From: CAZSDP01 sp964605665
Lineage (GTDB): Bacteria; Planctomycetota; UBA8108; UBA1146
Reading direction: 5' to 3'
Assembly: GCA_964605665.1 (NCBI GenBank)
Contig: CAZSDP010000005.1
Location: 89,683 to 153,682, forward strand
DNA: 64,000 nt
In this document: positions 35,589 through 45,341 of the stretch, piece after piece
Layout of the letters: every line of letters starts with the position of its first letter
Position numbering within the stretch: the stretch's first letter is position 1
Translations under genes and position numbers: made by a program
The notes under the pieces: generated by a model
The model's database searches: none
The model's input: only the letters and a program-made list of their open reading frames with translations
What the model was told of the DNA's origin: nothing

Positions 35589-36544
35589 ACCGCAAGAATT
35601 TCCCGACGATCGACCGCCGAACGTTTATGCAAGGTGCTCTTGCCGCGGGATCGGCATGGGGCCTTTTGGGTTGTGTCACCCCTGAGCGGGGAGCCACTGA
35701 TTCAGAGCGACCTGATGATCTGTTTTCAATTTCGCTCGCGCAGTGGTCTCTCCACCGCACACTCCGTGCCGGGGATCTCGACACTCCTGGCTTCGTCCGT
35801 GCCACGAGAAATGACTACGGACTTGAGGCCGTCGAATATGTGAACAGCTTCTTTAGAGATCGGGTCGAGGATGAAGCCTATCTCGGTGCGCTGCGTAAGA
35901 TCGCAGATGATCACGGGGTCGAGAGCCTTCTGATCATGTGTGACGGTCTCGGGAACCTCGGTGATCCAGATACGGCAGCTCGAACCCGAGCCATCGACAA
36001 CCATGTACCTTGGCTCGCGGCGGCGCAGGCCCTCGGTTGTCATTCGATTCGAGTGAATGCGGCGAGCTCGGGGACGCGTTCAGAACAAGTCCAGCTCGCT
36101 GCGGATGGACTACGCCGGCTGTGTGAGAAGGGAGATACCTTCGGTCTCAACGTGATCGTTGAGAACCACGGTGGATACTCTTCCGATGGAGCATGGCTCG
36201 CAGATGTGATGCGTACTGTCGATCATCCCCGCTGCGGAACCTTGCCGGACTTCGGCAATTTCCATTTGGGAGGGGATCGCTGGTATGACCGTTATCGAGG
36301 TGTCAAAGAGTTGATGCCATTTGCGAAGGCGGTCAGCGCGAAGTCCCACAGTTTTGACGCAGAGGGGGCGGAGACATCGACCGACTACTTCCGTATGTTG
36401 CGAATCGTTCTCGACGCTGGCTATCGAGGCTTTGTCGGGATTGAATTCGAGGGAGGTGGAGTGCCGGAAAAGGAAGGCATTCTGGCGACCAAGAATTTAC
36501 TCGAAAAAGTGCGCGAAGAACTTTCTAAGGAATACATCTCGTAG
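35585..36544 (+). CDS. Tat-exported TIM-barrel sugar isomerase/epimerase
   Basis: This 319-residue xylose-isomerase-like TIM-barrel protein has a twin-arginine leader (IDRRTFMQGALAAGSAWGLLGCV) that also ends in a lipobox-like LLGC. Metal-site candidates are VIVENHGG, LPDFGNFHLGG, SAKSHSFD and VGIEFEGGG. The start ATG overlaps the MFS stop, with GGAAAGG upstream. It is followed about 45 bases later by a Tat-exported oxidoreductase, so both would act outside the cytoplasmic membrane on the same sugar. Confidence 0.88.
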   Translation: MNRKNFPTIDRRTFMQGALAAGSAWGLLGCVTPERGATDSERPDDLFSISLAQWSLHRTLRAGDLDTPGFVRATRNDYGLEAVEYVNSFFRDRVEDEAYLGALRKIADDHGVESLLIMCDGLGNLGDPDTAARTRAIDNHVPWLAAAQALGCHSIRVNAASSGTRSEQVQLAADGLRRLCEKGDTFGLNVIVENHGGYSSDGAWLADVMRTVDHPRCGTLPDFGNFHLGGDRWYDRYRGVKELMPFAKAVSAKSHSFDAEGAETSTDYFRMLRIVLDAGYRGFVGIEFEGGGVPEKEGILATKNLLEKVREELSKEYIS

Positions 36545-36589
36545 CCGGAGAGACCGGTCGCGAAAATCATGTGAACGGGGAGGAATCCT

Positions 36590-37924
36590 ATGACCACGCC
36601 GCTAGAAAACAATTCTCCACAGCCGACTCGCCGCGACTTTGTTCGCTCGACTGCGGCGGTTGCCGGCGCAGCACTCTTCGGTGGTTTGCCACTGACCACG
36701 AGCTGTGCAGGTGTACCCGATGTTTCGGAAGCTCACACTGCGCGCGTTCCAGTTGGACCGGACGGAGTGGTCAACATTGGGGTGATCGGACCGGGCGGAA
36801 TGGGAACTGGCCACATCCACGCCTTCTTGAACTTTGCCAAGTCAGGGGCAGAGAAGATCAAAGTGGTCGCCGTCGCCGAAGTGGAAGAAAGCCGTCGTAA
36901 CAACGCGAAGAAGATCTGTGACGATGCGCAAGGCCCCGGAAGTTGCACCGCATACATCGATTACAAAGATCTGATCGCGCGAGACGACATCCATGGGGTT
37001 TTGATCGCCAGTCCAGAGCATTGGCATGCTCAGATGGCAGAAGATGCGATCATGGCGGGTAAGGATGTCTATTGCGAAAAACCGATGACGTTACGCCTCG
37101 ACGAAGCTCTTCGTCTTCGTCGAGTGATGCTCGCGAATCCCGATCAGCTACTTCAGGTCGGAACGCAAAAAATGCAGCTTCCAAAGTACCAAGCTGCGCA
37201 AAAGATGATCGCCGAAGGGAAGATCGGGAAGCCGGTCTTTAGCCAAACCAGCTACTGTCGAAATTCTCGCAACGGTGAGTGGCTTTACTACGCTATTCAG
37301 GATTACTGGCGTCCGGGTGAGAACCTCGATTGGGATCGTTGGTGTGGCCCCTTGGGTTCACGTCCCTGGGATCCGCATGTCTATGCGCGCTGGCGTCGCT
37401 ACAAGGATTTCTCGACCGGCATTGTCGGAGATCTCTTGGTCCATGAAATCACGCCGATGATGATGGCACTCGATCAAGGCTGGCCCACTCGGGTTTGCGC
37501 GACCGGTGGCCACTACATCGATAAGGCGATGGAAAACCACGATCAGGTCAACATCGAAGTGCAGTTCGAAAAAGGGCACACGATGATCGTCGCCGGATCG
37601 ACCTGCAATGAACAGGGACTGGAAACTCTCATCCGCGGTCACGAGGGGAACATCTTCCTCGGGGGTGGAAACTGTGTGATGCGCCCAGAACGCATCTTCG
37701 CCGATGAAGTCGATGAAGAGACGATTCAATGTCGCAACATCGGCAATGACCAAGATGCCCATCGCCGCAATTGGCTCGATTGCATCCGAACGCGTCGAAA
37801 GCCACTGGCGGATGTGGAGCTCGGGACGCAAGTGATGGCGGTCGTTGACCTCGCCACCCGCAGTATGTGGGAAGGGAAAGCCTTCACCTTCAACCCTCAG
37901 TCGATGTTGGCCTCACCGGTCTAA
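36590..37924 (+). CDS. Tat-exported Gfo/Idh/MocA oxidoreductase
   Basis: This 444-residue protein has a leader with RRDFVRSTAAVAGAALFGGLP, then a Rossmann motif GVIGPGGMGTGHIHAF, catalytic DVYCEKPMTL, and a long C-terminal domain with NLDWDRWCGPLG, YARWRRYKDFSTGIVGDLLVHEI and GHYIDKAMENHDQVN. This resembles glucose-fructose-oxidoreductase-type exported enzymes, which carry tightly bound cofactor. An ideal GGGGAGG lies six bases before the ATG. It is in line with the MFS/TIM-barrel pair upstream and the ApbE gene 28 bases downstream. Confidence 0.92.
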   Translation: MTTPLENNSPQPTRRDFVRSTAAVAGAALFGGLPLTTSCAGVPDVSEAHTARVPVGPDGVVNIGVIGPGGMGTGHIHAFLNFAKSGAEKIKVVAVAEVEESRRNNAKKICDDAQGPGSCTAYIDYKDLIARDDIHGVLIASPEHWHAQMAEDAIMAGKDVYCEKPMTLRLDEALRLRRVMLANPDQLLQVGTQKMQLPKYQAAQKMIAEGKIGKPVFSQTSYCRNSRNGEWLYYAIQDYWRPGENLDWDRWCGPLGSRPWDPHVYARWRRYKDFSTGIVGDLLVHEITPMMMALDQGWPTRVCATGGHYIDKAMENHDQVNIEVQFEKGHTMIVAGSTCNEQGLETLIRGHEGNIFLGGGNCVMRPERIFADEVDEETIQCRNIGNDQDAHRRNWLDCIRTRRKPLADVELGTQVMAVVDLATRSMWEGKAFTFNPQSMLASPV

Positions 37925-37952
37925 ACCCCAGCCGATGAGAGGTGAGGGCCCG

Positions 37953-38837
37953 ATGATCGAACGACTGGCCCTCTACGCGATGGGGACCCGTTTCGAGATG
38001 GCACTTGCCGGCGCCTCCTCCACTGCGCTTCGCGCGGCGGGGGAGGCGGCTCTCGATACAGTGCGGGAGCTCCATCAGCTATGGAGCGCGTTCGACCCTG
38101 GTAGCTTGCTGACTCGGGTGAATCGACTCGCCGCTGGGCGCCCCGTTCCTGTCGATGGGGAGACCTTCTCGATCCTTCTTCTCGCCCGCGAACTCTGGGA
38201 GGCGACCGACGGCCGCTTCGATCCCACGATCGGGGAGAAGATGCGAATGGGAGGGTTCCGAGGAGATCGACCGAGGCGTTCCGGAGTGGAAGGCGCCCCC
38301 GGGATGGATGCGGTCGAACTCGATGAGGAAGCGAGCACCGTTTGGTTTCGCGACCCCCAGATCGAGCTCGATCTCGGCGCGATTGCCAAGGGGGTCGCTC
38401 TCGATAGAGCTGCGCTGAGCCTGCGAGAGGCAGAAGTACCGTGTGCATTGTTGCATGGTGGTACCAGTAGTGTGATCGCGATTGGTGCTCCACCCGACTC
38501 GGAGGGGTGGCCGATTGCTCTCGACGATGAAGGGGAATTGCCCCGAGTTCATCTTCGCGATGCGGCTCTGGCGGTTTCCGCCGGGTGGGGGAGAGTCGTC
38601 GAGGAGGAGAGTCGAGTACATGGACACTTGCTCGATCCGCGCAGCGGCGACTCGGTATCGGTGGAACAGTGGGCGGCGGTCGTCGATCGATCGGCGGCGC
38701 AAACAGACGCCTGGGCCACCGCGCTTGTCGCTGGACCTCCAGGAGAATTGGCCCCTCCTGCGACCGCGTCGATTTTAGAAGGCTCGAAACGTGGTGAAAT
38801 CACCCGTCGCCTCGACCCTCGGGGAGTCTTTCAGTAG
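37953..38837 (+). CDS. ApbE-type FAD:protein FMN transferase, without signal peptide
   Basis: This 294-residue enzyme transfers FMN from FAD to a Thr/Ser of a target protein, using Mg. Family blocks are YAMGTRFEMAL, LHQLWSAFDPGSLLTRVN, FDPTIG, ELDLGAIAKGVALDRA, the LLHGGTSSVIAIG strand, GHLLDPRSG and TDAWATALV. ApbE proteins are normally exported, but none of the possible starts here (37935 or 37953) gives a signal peptide, so it may be cytoplasmic or its start may be misjudged. It lies between two Tat-exported oxidoreductase genes. No FMN-binding-domain target is recognisable in the window. Confidence 0.9.
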   Translation: MIERLALYAMGTRFEMALAGASSTALRAAGEAALDTVRELHQLWSAFDPGSLLTRVNRLAAGRPVPVDGETFSILLLARELWEATDGRFDPTIGEKMRMGGFRGDRPRRSGVEGAPGMDAVELDEEASTVWFRDPQIELDLGAIAKGVALDRAALSLREAEVPCALLHGGTSSVIAIGAPPDSEGWPIALDDEGELPRVHLRDAALAVSAGWGRVVEEESRVHGHLLDPRSGDSVSVEQWAAVVDRSAAQTDAWATALVAGPPGELAPPATASILEGSKRGEITRRLDPRGVFQ

Positions 38838-38998
38838 GTGAATCTCACTTGGCAAAGTTTGCGTGACACTTCGACAGAATGACGGTGAGTGGCAACTGCG
38901 GGGAGTCGAGTTCGGTCTCACCTCCCCATTCGGAGCAGTCTCTTCTATGATCGCGCCTCACCCGATGGAGCATCGGATCCCTCAAACCGGAAATTGAC

Positions 38999-40240
38999 GT
39001 GAGCATGACGAAACCTGACCGTCGCGAGTTCATCCTCTCTGCTGCTGGGACAGTGGCGGGATTTGCAATTGCCCCCAACTTGGCCCTCTCTGCGACCCAT
39101 CGATTCGCTGATCACCGAACGGCAGTGGTTGGGGTCGGAAGGCAGGGCCGAGCAATCTTGTCGGAATTGCAGAAGATCGAGGGAGTCAAGATTGCGGCGA
39201 TCTGTGATACCGATTCCTCCCGACTGCGGGGTGGTGGACGTCGAGTCCCCCAGGCGGCGAAGTACGCAGACTTTTCCGAGCTGCTGGAGAAATCGCCAGA
39301 AGTGGAATCGGTCTTTATCTCGACGCCGACCCACCTGCACCGCGATGTGACCATCGAGGCGCTCGCTGCGGGGAAGCATGTGTATTGTGAAGCTCCCCTG
39401 GCGCACACCACCGAAGATGCTCGAGCGATCGCCGATGCTGCCAGAAGCTCACAACAGATGTTCCAGCCGGGATTGCTGGCTCGATCCAATCCGGTCTATT
39501 CCCTGGCGCGGACCTTTTACAAATCAGATGCAGTGCGTCAGCTGGTTTCGATGCGAGCGAGCCGCGCCAAGAAGAGCAGTGGCCGCTCACCTTCCCCCGA
39601 TCCCGCCAAAGAGAAGGAACGCAACTGGGCGCTCGATCCGGAGCTCTCGATCGGCCTCGCAGGCGAGTGGGGGACTCACCAGTTCGACGTCTTTCATTGG
39701 TATACCGATCAATATCCTCGCTCGATCAGCGGAGGAGGAGGGGTGATCGCTTGGCCCGATGGTCGCACCGTCGCAGACACCATCGATGTCACCCTGCGCT
39801 TTCCTGACTCGTGCGCGTTGCAGTACCAGGCGACGTTAGGCAATTCATTCGAAGGTCGTTATGAGGTCTTCCATGGACTCAACTCGGCGATCAAACTCGC
39901 TTGGTCGCACGGTTGGATGTTCAAGGAGGCGGACGCTTCGACCCAAGGTTGGGAGGTCTACGCCAATCGGCAACGCTTTCACAACGACGAAGGGATTACT
40001 CTGATCGCTGAAGCGACGCAGCTTGCGGCACAAGGCAAGCTGAAGGAGGGGGTTGGGCTTCCTCACAAGGCGCTCTACTACGGAGTGGCGGACTTTTTGA
40101 AGAGCGTCACGACTGGTGCACCCGTGGTCACCTCCGCAGAAGAGGGCTACCGAGCGACAGTCGTCGGAATTCTTGCCAATGAAGCGGTGAAGAGTGGCAA
40201 GACGATCGAGGTCCCGGCTGAGCAGTTGGAGAGTGGGTAA
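38999..40240 (+). CDS. exported Gfo/Idh/MocA-type protein lacking the EKP lysine
   Basis: This 413-residue protein has a Tat-type leader (KPDRREFILSAAGTVAGFAIAP). The NAD-binding motif is TAVVGVGRQGRAI. At the active-site position the family's EKP is CEAPLAHT, so the conserved lysine is alanine (residue 132). C-terminal features include ELSIGLAGEWGTHQFDVFHWY and SISGGGGVIAWPDGR. It starts at GTG (38999), with an ATG two codons in. The gene for a membrane CxxCH protein begins three bases after its stop. Either another residue replaces the lysine or the protein acts in a non-dehydrogenase role. Confidence 0.88.
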   Translation: MSMTKPDRREFILSAAGTVAGFAIAPNLALSATHRFADHRTAVVGVGRQGRAILSELQKIEGVKIAAICDTDSSRLRGGGRRVPQAAKYADFSELLEKSPEVESVFISTPTHLHRDVTIEALAAGKHVYCEAPLAHTTEDARAIADAARSSQQMFQPGLLARSNPVYSLARTFYKSDAVRQLVSMRASRAKKSSGRSPSPDPAKEKERNWALDPELSIGLAGEWGTHQFDVFHWYTDQYPRSISGGGGVIAWPDGRTVADTIDVTLRFPDSCALQYQATLGNSFEGRYEVFHGLNSAIKLAWSHGWMFKEADASTQGWEVYANRQRFHNDEGITLIAEATQLAAQGKLKEGVGLPHKALYYGVADFLKSVTTGAPVVTSAEEGYRATVVGILANEAVKSGKTIEVPAEQLESG

Positions 40241-40243
40241 AGC

Positions 40244-41035
40244 GTGAATTTGGGACCAGGCTCGCTGCGTCGGTTACCGCTGGGGGTGCGTCTCGGTTTG
40301 ACAGCGTTGTTGGTGGTCTTCGGGATCGGAATTGTTGCTTCGATTTTCCATCTCCATGATCACTATGAAAATCGCGATGGAAAACCAGGCCTGACGCTCG
40401 ACGATTTACAGAGCGCCTACAACGGTCTCGATCGACCGTCGCCACTTCTGGAAGCGCTCGAAGCAGATCACCCAGAAGAGCTCCCTGCGGAGTCGAAGCA
40501 AATACTGGTGAATTGGCTCAAGGGGGACCGAGTCGTCGAGTCTTACGACGATCTCGACTTGGGCGACTTTGCCCCGGCGGAATTGATCGCCGTTCACTGT
40601 CTCGATTGCCACTCTCGACAGAGTTCCGGTGAAGGTGCGGTGGGGGATCAGATCCCGCTCGACTATTTTGACGATGTAAAAGAGCTCGCCTTCTCACAAA
40701 AGTTCGAGCCAGTACCAGTCGAAGTCTTGGCAGCCTCGACACATGCTCACGCCTTATCTCTCGCCACCCTGACCTTGGTGGTCTCCGCGTTACTCTGGCT
40801 GACTTCATGGCCTCGCTTCTTGGTGTCCTATGCGATCGCGGCGATGGGGCTCGGGCTGCTCGGGGACATCGGAGGTTGGTGGCTCGCCAGAGAGTTACCT
40901 GCGGCGAATGGGCTGGTGGCACTGGCTGGGAGCGTCTACAACGGGGGCACGGCTCTGGTCCTGTTCGCCATCGGTTTTGACCTTTGGCGTCCATTGCAAA
41001 AGGAATCAACAGAAGTTAGCAAACCACAGAAGTAG
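40244..41035 (+). CDS. membrane protein with CxxCH haem motif and C-terminal helices
   Basis: This 263-residue protein has one helix near the N-terminus (about 15-38), a soluble stretch of about 120 residues with a single c-type haem motif (AVHCLDCHSRQ), then three to four helices (about 165-255). The first of these starts with STHAHALSLATLTL, whose histidines could ligate haem or metal. The soluble part should face the periplasm. No family name is known to me. It starts with GTG three bases after the oxidoreductase gene and lies 28 bases before another, which suggests an electron-transfer partner; that is inference. Confidence 0.75.
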   Translation: MNLGPGSLRRLPLGVRLGLTALLVVFGIGIVASIFHLHDHYENRDGKPGLTLDDLQSAYNGLDRPSPLLEALEADHPEELPAESKQILVNWLKGDRVVESYDDLDLGDFAPAELIAVHCLDCHSRQSSGEGAVGDQIPLDYFDDVKELAFSQKFEPVPVEVLAASTHAHALSLATLTLVVSALLWLTSWPRFLVSYAIAAMGLGLLGDIGGWWLARELPAANGLVALAGSVYNGGTALVLFAIGFDLWRPLQKESTEVSKPQK

Positions 41036-41062
41036 AGATTTCCCGAAGAAGGAGGCGAAGAG

Positions 41063-42334
41063 ATGAATTCGAATCTGCACGATCGCAGGGAGTTTTTGAA
41101 GACCTCTGCCGCCATCGGGGCAGTTGCAGCGTTGGGTCCATTGGCCACCGGAGGGAAAGCGTTCGCAGCCGGCTCTGATCAGATCGGGGTTGGACTGATC
41201 GGTTGCGGCGGCCGAGGCACTGGTGCGGCGGTCAACTGTGTTCGCTCTTCTGAGGGAGTCTCGTTGGTCGCGATGGGCGATCTCTTTGCCGATCGACTGC
41301 AAGGAAGTCGTGGCCACCTCCAAAAACATCTCGCGGACAAGATGCAAGTCACCGACGAGAGTTGCTTCACCGGATTTGATGCCTATCAGAAGATCATCGC
41401 GATGCCCGAGGTCGATTTGGTGATCTTGACAACCCCACCAGTCTTCCGCCCGATTCACTTGGAGGCCGCGATTCAGGCGGGCAAGCATGTCTTCATGGAG
41501 AAACCGGTCGCGGTCGATCCAGCGGGGATTCGCAAAGTGATCGCTGCGAGCCGAGCAGCAAAGACGCGGCAACTGGGGATTGTGGCTGGAACTCAACGTC
41601 GCCATCAGCAGTCTTACCTAGATACATTCGATCGGATCCACAATGGCGCGATCGGTGAGCTCACCGGTGGCTTCTGCTACTGGAATCAGGGCGGTCTTTG
41701 GGTTCATGAGCGTCGCCCTGAACAGTCCGATGTTGAGTGGCAGATCCGTAACTGGCTCTACTTCTCGTGGACATCGGGGGATCACATCGTCGAGCAACAC
41801 GTCCATAACCTCGATGTGATGAATTGGGCATTTGGCGCACATCCGGTTCGAGCGATGGGAATGGGTGGGCGACAAGTTCGTACCGACCAGAAGTACGGCA
41901 ACATCTTCGATCACTTCGCGGTGGAGTATGAATATCCCGGTGGGGTTCGGGTCGTGAGTCAATGCCGCCAGATCGACGGTTGTGCGGGACGGGTCGGAGA
42001 GCACCTCGTCGGTACCGCGGGAACAGCTGATCCCGGAGGCGTGATCCGTGGAGCAAAAGATTGGAAATTCTCCGGAAAACAGAGAGATCCTTACGAGCAG
42101 GAACACGCGGACCTGATCGCCAGTATTCGCGCGGGAGCACCTCTCAATGAGGGTGAACAGATCGCAGAAAGCACTTTGACCGCCATCATGGGGCGGATGT
42201 CTGCGTATACAGGAAAAGTGGTCACTTGGGATTTCGCGATCGATTCAGAACTCGATTTGACCCCGAGAGATTGGGCATTTGGAGATCATCAGGTCGATCC
42301 GGTGGCGGTTCCTGGCCGAACAGGATTGCTTTAG
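41063..42334 (+). CDS. Tat-exported Gfo/Idh/MocA oxidoreductase
   Basis: This 423-residue protein has a leader DRREFLKTSAAIGAVAALGP, Rossmann GLIGCGGRGTGAA, FDAYQKII, catalytic HVFMEKPVAV, and in the C-terminal domain the EWQIRNWLYFSWTSGDHIVEQHVHNLDVMNW block. It is closely similar to the gene at 47463 over its whole length. AAGGAGG precedes the ATG. It is the last of a co-directional run from 34254, with short gaps. Confidence 0.92.
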   Translation: MNSNLHDRREFLKTSAAIGAVAALGPLATGGKAFAAGSDQIGVGLIGCGGRGTGAAVNCVRSSEGVSLVAMGDLFADRLQGSRGHLQKHLADKMQVTDESCFTGFDAYQKIIAMPEVDLVILTTPPVFRPIHLEAAIQAGKHVFMEKPVAVDPAGIRKVIAASRAAKTRQLGIVAGTQRRHQQSYLDTFDRIHNGAIGELTGGFCYWNQGGLWVHERRPEQSDVEWQIRNWLYFSWTSGDHIVEQHVHNLDVMNWAFGAHPVRAMGMGGRQVRTDQKYGNIFDHFAVEYEYPGGVRVVSQCRQIDGCAGRVGEHLVGTAGTADPGGVIRGAKDWKFSGKQRDPYEQEHADLIASIRAGAPLNEGEQIAESTLTAIMGRMSAYTGKVVTWDFAIDSELDLTPRDWAFGDHQVDPVAVPGRTGLL

Positions 42335-42579
42335 ATCGGATTTGAACAGTCTTCGAGGTCGCCGCGAAATGGATGGTTGATCCCCGCTCTTTTCAGCTGC
42401 GCTGATTCTATTGAGCGTTTGAGCTGGAGCGGCTCTCTAGGCATCGAAAATAGAGACTTCTCATTTGAAGGTGAGAACCAGTTCGCGACCAGCCCGCCAG
42501 CGAACGGGACTTTGTACCTGTTGATCTTGACGAGTTAGGTTCGTCCAGGGCGTTTCACGCTCTTGGAAAGGGATTTGTC

Positions 42580-45240
42580 GTGCGACTGCGCTTCAAGGGG
42601 ACTCGACCCTTCTCAATTTTCCTGCTGCTCTTTGTCTCGATCCTCGTCCTCGATTTTGGAGATCCTCTCTGCGCCCAGTGCGATCCTGGCAATGGGGTGG
42701 GAGGATCGGGGCCCGACGTGGTCGTCGGCGAATTGACCACTCCGTCGAGCTACGGAAATGCGGCGGGGTATTACGCCTATTCGGTGGGAACGACGAGCTG
42801 CAATATCGGCACCGCCGGATTGAACTGGATCGCTTCGACCCCCGATCATCCGGTGATCGCGCAGAACATGTATCGCTTGAAAGATGGTCGCTTAGAGCAG
42901 ATCGGAATGAGTTGGCTCAAACACGGATTTACCGCGCTACAAGGAAACACCTGTGGTTGTGGTTGCGCACCGGGGAACGGCAGCTTGCTGGGGGTTGGTT
43001 GCAGTGACCCTTACTCGGCCGGGTTGAACGGGAGCCAAAGTAGCCTCGGGGCTCGCTCGGAGGTGGTCGATCCCACCAGTGGCCAGTTCATCTACCCGCG
43101 AGTTTTGCAGCCACCGACCATCGATTTGACGACGCGTCGTCTGCGTGTCCGCGGGGAGGATCTCGACCCGGCCTTGAATGCCGGTGCGTTGTACTTCGTC
43201 GAGGGACATTACCTTGCTCCCGACGACGCGGCCGCGGGAAATGCCCACAACAACGCGAGCTATCGACAGGTTGCGGTGGGGAGTTCACCATCGAACTATC
43301 CGCTCAGCTATGTCGGAGGCACTCAGCGGCAGCTACAGGGAATTCGTGCTTGGCAGGCGAATGACCCTTCGGTCACCCTGATCGAAATCATCGATGGCTC
43401 TGGTGGGCTCTTCATCTTGGGATACAAGGTGAATGAAATCCTCGGTACCGGTCTCTATCAATACGAATACGCCCTCTACAACATGGACTCGACGCGCGGA
43501 GCACGTCTCTTCAACGTGCCGATGCCTTCCGGAGTGGTCGCGAGTGACATCGGTTTTCACGATGTGGAGTACCATTCGACGGAGGTGTTCGATGGAACCG
43601 ATTGGGGTGCGACCGCTGCGGGCGGTTTGATCGAATGGTCGACGTCGACCGCGGCCCAGAATGCCAACGCGAATGCCCTGCGTTGGGGAACCCTCTACAA
43701 CTTCCGCTTTGTCGCGAACTCCCCTCCTGGTCCAGCGACCGCCACGATTGGGCTCTTTGAGTCGGGGATTCCTGCACTCCTCACCGTTGCGGTCGAAGGC
43801 CCCACCGCGACCACTCTCGACTGCAATATGAATGGTGTGGTCGACGCCGATGAAATCGCCGGAGGCGCTCCCGATTGTGACAACAATGGTCTCCTCGATG
43901 AGTGCCAGGCCGATTGCGATGGAGACTCTCTCGCAGATGCCTGCGAGATCCTCTCCGGAAGTGATCAAGACTGCGACGGAGATCTCATCCCTGATTCCTG
44001 CGCGATCACTCAAGGGCTCGCCACCGACTGTGACGGTGATGGCCTTCTCGATCATTGCCAGATTCTGCAGGGACTCGGTACGGACTGCGACGGCGATGGC
44101 CAGCTCGATGCCTGCCAGATCACCGCGGGTGTACTTGCCGATTGTGATATGAATGGAGAAGCAGATCTGTGTCAGATCGATGCGGGGTCGGCGACCGACT
44201 GCGATAACAACGGCGAGATCGATGATTGCCAAGTTACGGCGGGAACTCTCGAAGATTGCGATGGAGATGGAACGGCAGACCTCTGTGAGATTCTTCTCGC
44301 TCTCGACGTCGACTGTGACAACAACGCGTTGCTCGATAGTTGCGAGATAGCCACAAATCCAGATCTCGACTGTGATGCGAACGGTCTCTTGGATAGCTGC
44401 GAGGCGACAGGTGTCTTCCCCCATCCCGTCATCGTGTCCCCTCCAGCGCCGGTCGATGGGAGTTTACCTCCCGCAGTCTCGACCGTCGCGGTCACGATTC
44501 CGGGCATGATTGCCGACGTCGATGTCGGAGTCGACATCACGCATGTGTTCATCGGAGATGTCACAGTGGATGTCGCCTCGCCGGCGGGGACTTCCGTCGT
44601 TTTGCACGACAATACCGGGGGAACCTCGAACGACATCATCACCACTTATGACGATGAGGGGGCGCCGGGAACGACGATTCCCGCGCAACCACTCTCGGCG
44701 TTCGATGGCGAAGCCGCGCTCGGAACGTGGACCTTGACCGCCGGCGATAACTTCCCGGCGGATTCGGGAGTCCTCAATGGCTGGAATCTCTTCGTTGGGA
44801 TCCTGGGTGCTGGAATTCCCGATTGCAACAACAATGGGATCCACGATGACTGCGAGCTCGCTTCTGCCGGGGATTGCAATGGCAATGGGATCCTCGATGA
44901 GTGTGACATCTCTTCGGGAACGAGCGCAGACGTCAACAATGATGGAGTCCCCGATGAGTGCAGCAACTCCAATGACTTTGTCAACGGTGACGCCAATGTG
45001 GATGGAAACCACGACTTGAGTGATGCCGTGATCATTCTCGAGTACCTCTTCAATGGGGCTGCGGTTTCCTGCTTGGCCGCGCTCAACTGCAATGGCGATG
45101 GAAACGTCGACGTTGCCGATGCCACCACTCTCTTGAGCTATCTCTTCGACAGCGCTGCGCCACCGGCAGCTCCCTTCCCTGGATGTGGCGCGGAGAGTGG
45201 AGGAAGCCTCGGTTGCCTCTCCTTCAGCGGCTGTCCCTGA
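42580..45240 (+). CDS. large secreted calcium-repeat protein with P-domain and dockerin-like end
   Basis: This 886-residue secreted protein starts at GTG after GGAAAGGG. The order is: signal peptide (about 8-30, ending LCAQ); a beta-rich domain of unknown type (to about 410); about 11 repeats of thrombospondin-type-3/EF-hand-like DCDGDGxxDxCQI (about 420-605); a proprotein-convertase P-domain-like sandwich (about 610-745: HTFIGD-like THVFIGDVTVDVASPAGTSV, GTWTLTAGDNFPADSGVLNGW); two more calcium loops; and a dockerin-like pair (NGDANVDGNHDLSDAVIILEYLF; NGDGNVDVADATTLLSYLF) with the Cys tail ending GCP. No catalytic motif is seen; a surface or adhesive role is likely. Confidence 0.85.
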   Translation: MRLRFKGTRPFSIFLLLFVSILVLDFGDPLCAQCDPGNGVGGSGPDVVVGELTTPSSYGNAAGYYAYSVGTTSCNIGTAGLNWIASTPDHPVIAQNMYRLKDGRLEQIGMSWLKHGFTALQGNTCGCGCAPGNGSLLGVGCSDPYSAGLNGSQSSLGARSEVVDPTSGQFIYPRVLQPPTIDLTTRRLRVRGEDLDPALNAGALYFVEGHYLAPDDAAAGNAHNNASYRQVAVGSSPSNYPLSYVGGTQRQLQGIRAWQANDPSVTLIEIIDGSGGLFILGYKVNEILGTGLYQYEYALYNMDSTRGARLFNVPMPSGVVASDIGFHDVEYHSTEVFDGTDWGATAAGGLIEWSTSTAAQNANANALRWGTLYNFRFVANSPPGPATATIGLFESGIPALLTVAVEGPTATTLDCNMNGVVDADEIAGGAPDCDNNGLLDECQADCDGDSLADACEILSGSDQDCDGDLIPDSCAITQGLATDCDGDGLLDHCQILQGLGTDCDGDGQLDACQITAGVLADCDMNGEADLCQIDAGSATDCDNNGEIDDCQVTAGTLEDCDGDGTADLCEILLALDVDCDNNALLDSCEIATNPDLDCDANGLLDSCEATGVFPHPVIVSPPAPVDGSLPPAVSTVAVTIPGMIADVDVGVDITHVFIGDVTVDVASPAGTSVVLHDNTGGTSNDIITTYDDEGAPGTTIPAQPLSAFDGEAALGTWTLTAGDNFPADSGVLNGWNLFVGILGAGIPDCNNNGIHDDCELASAGDCNGNGILDECDISSGTSADVNNDGVPDECSNSNDFVNGDANVDGNHDLSDAVIILEYLFNGAAVSCLAALNCNGDGNVDVADATTLLSYLFDSAAPPAAPFPGCGAESGGSLGCLSFSGCP

Positions 45241-45266
45241 TCGAATCTAGCGACTCGATCGGTTTT

Positions 45267-45312
45267 GGGCCTTCAGCACTGAGAGTGCTGAAGGCCCTTC
45301 TCTTTTTCTTGG
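45267..45312. terminator. terminator between convergent genes
   Basis: GGGCCTTCAGCACT, loop GAG, and AGTGCTGAAGGCCC form a perfect 14-pair stem 26 bases after the calcium-repeat gene, followed by TTCTCTTTTTCTT. Diverged 15-18-bp tandem units (GGAAAGACAGGGCTTCTT, GGAAAGACTGTGCTTCTT at 45342-45377) follow. Confidence 0.85.
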
Positions 45313-45341
45313 GTAGTGCTCTTTCTTGGGGAGTGCTTTTT

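Noticed and set aside
43333..44424. 363-codon minus-strand frame inside the calcium-repeat gene
   Set aside because: It is the reverse reading of the repetitive Asp/Gly codons; the repeat structure makes it look ordered.
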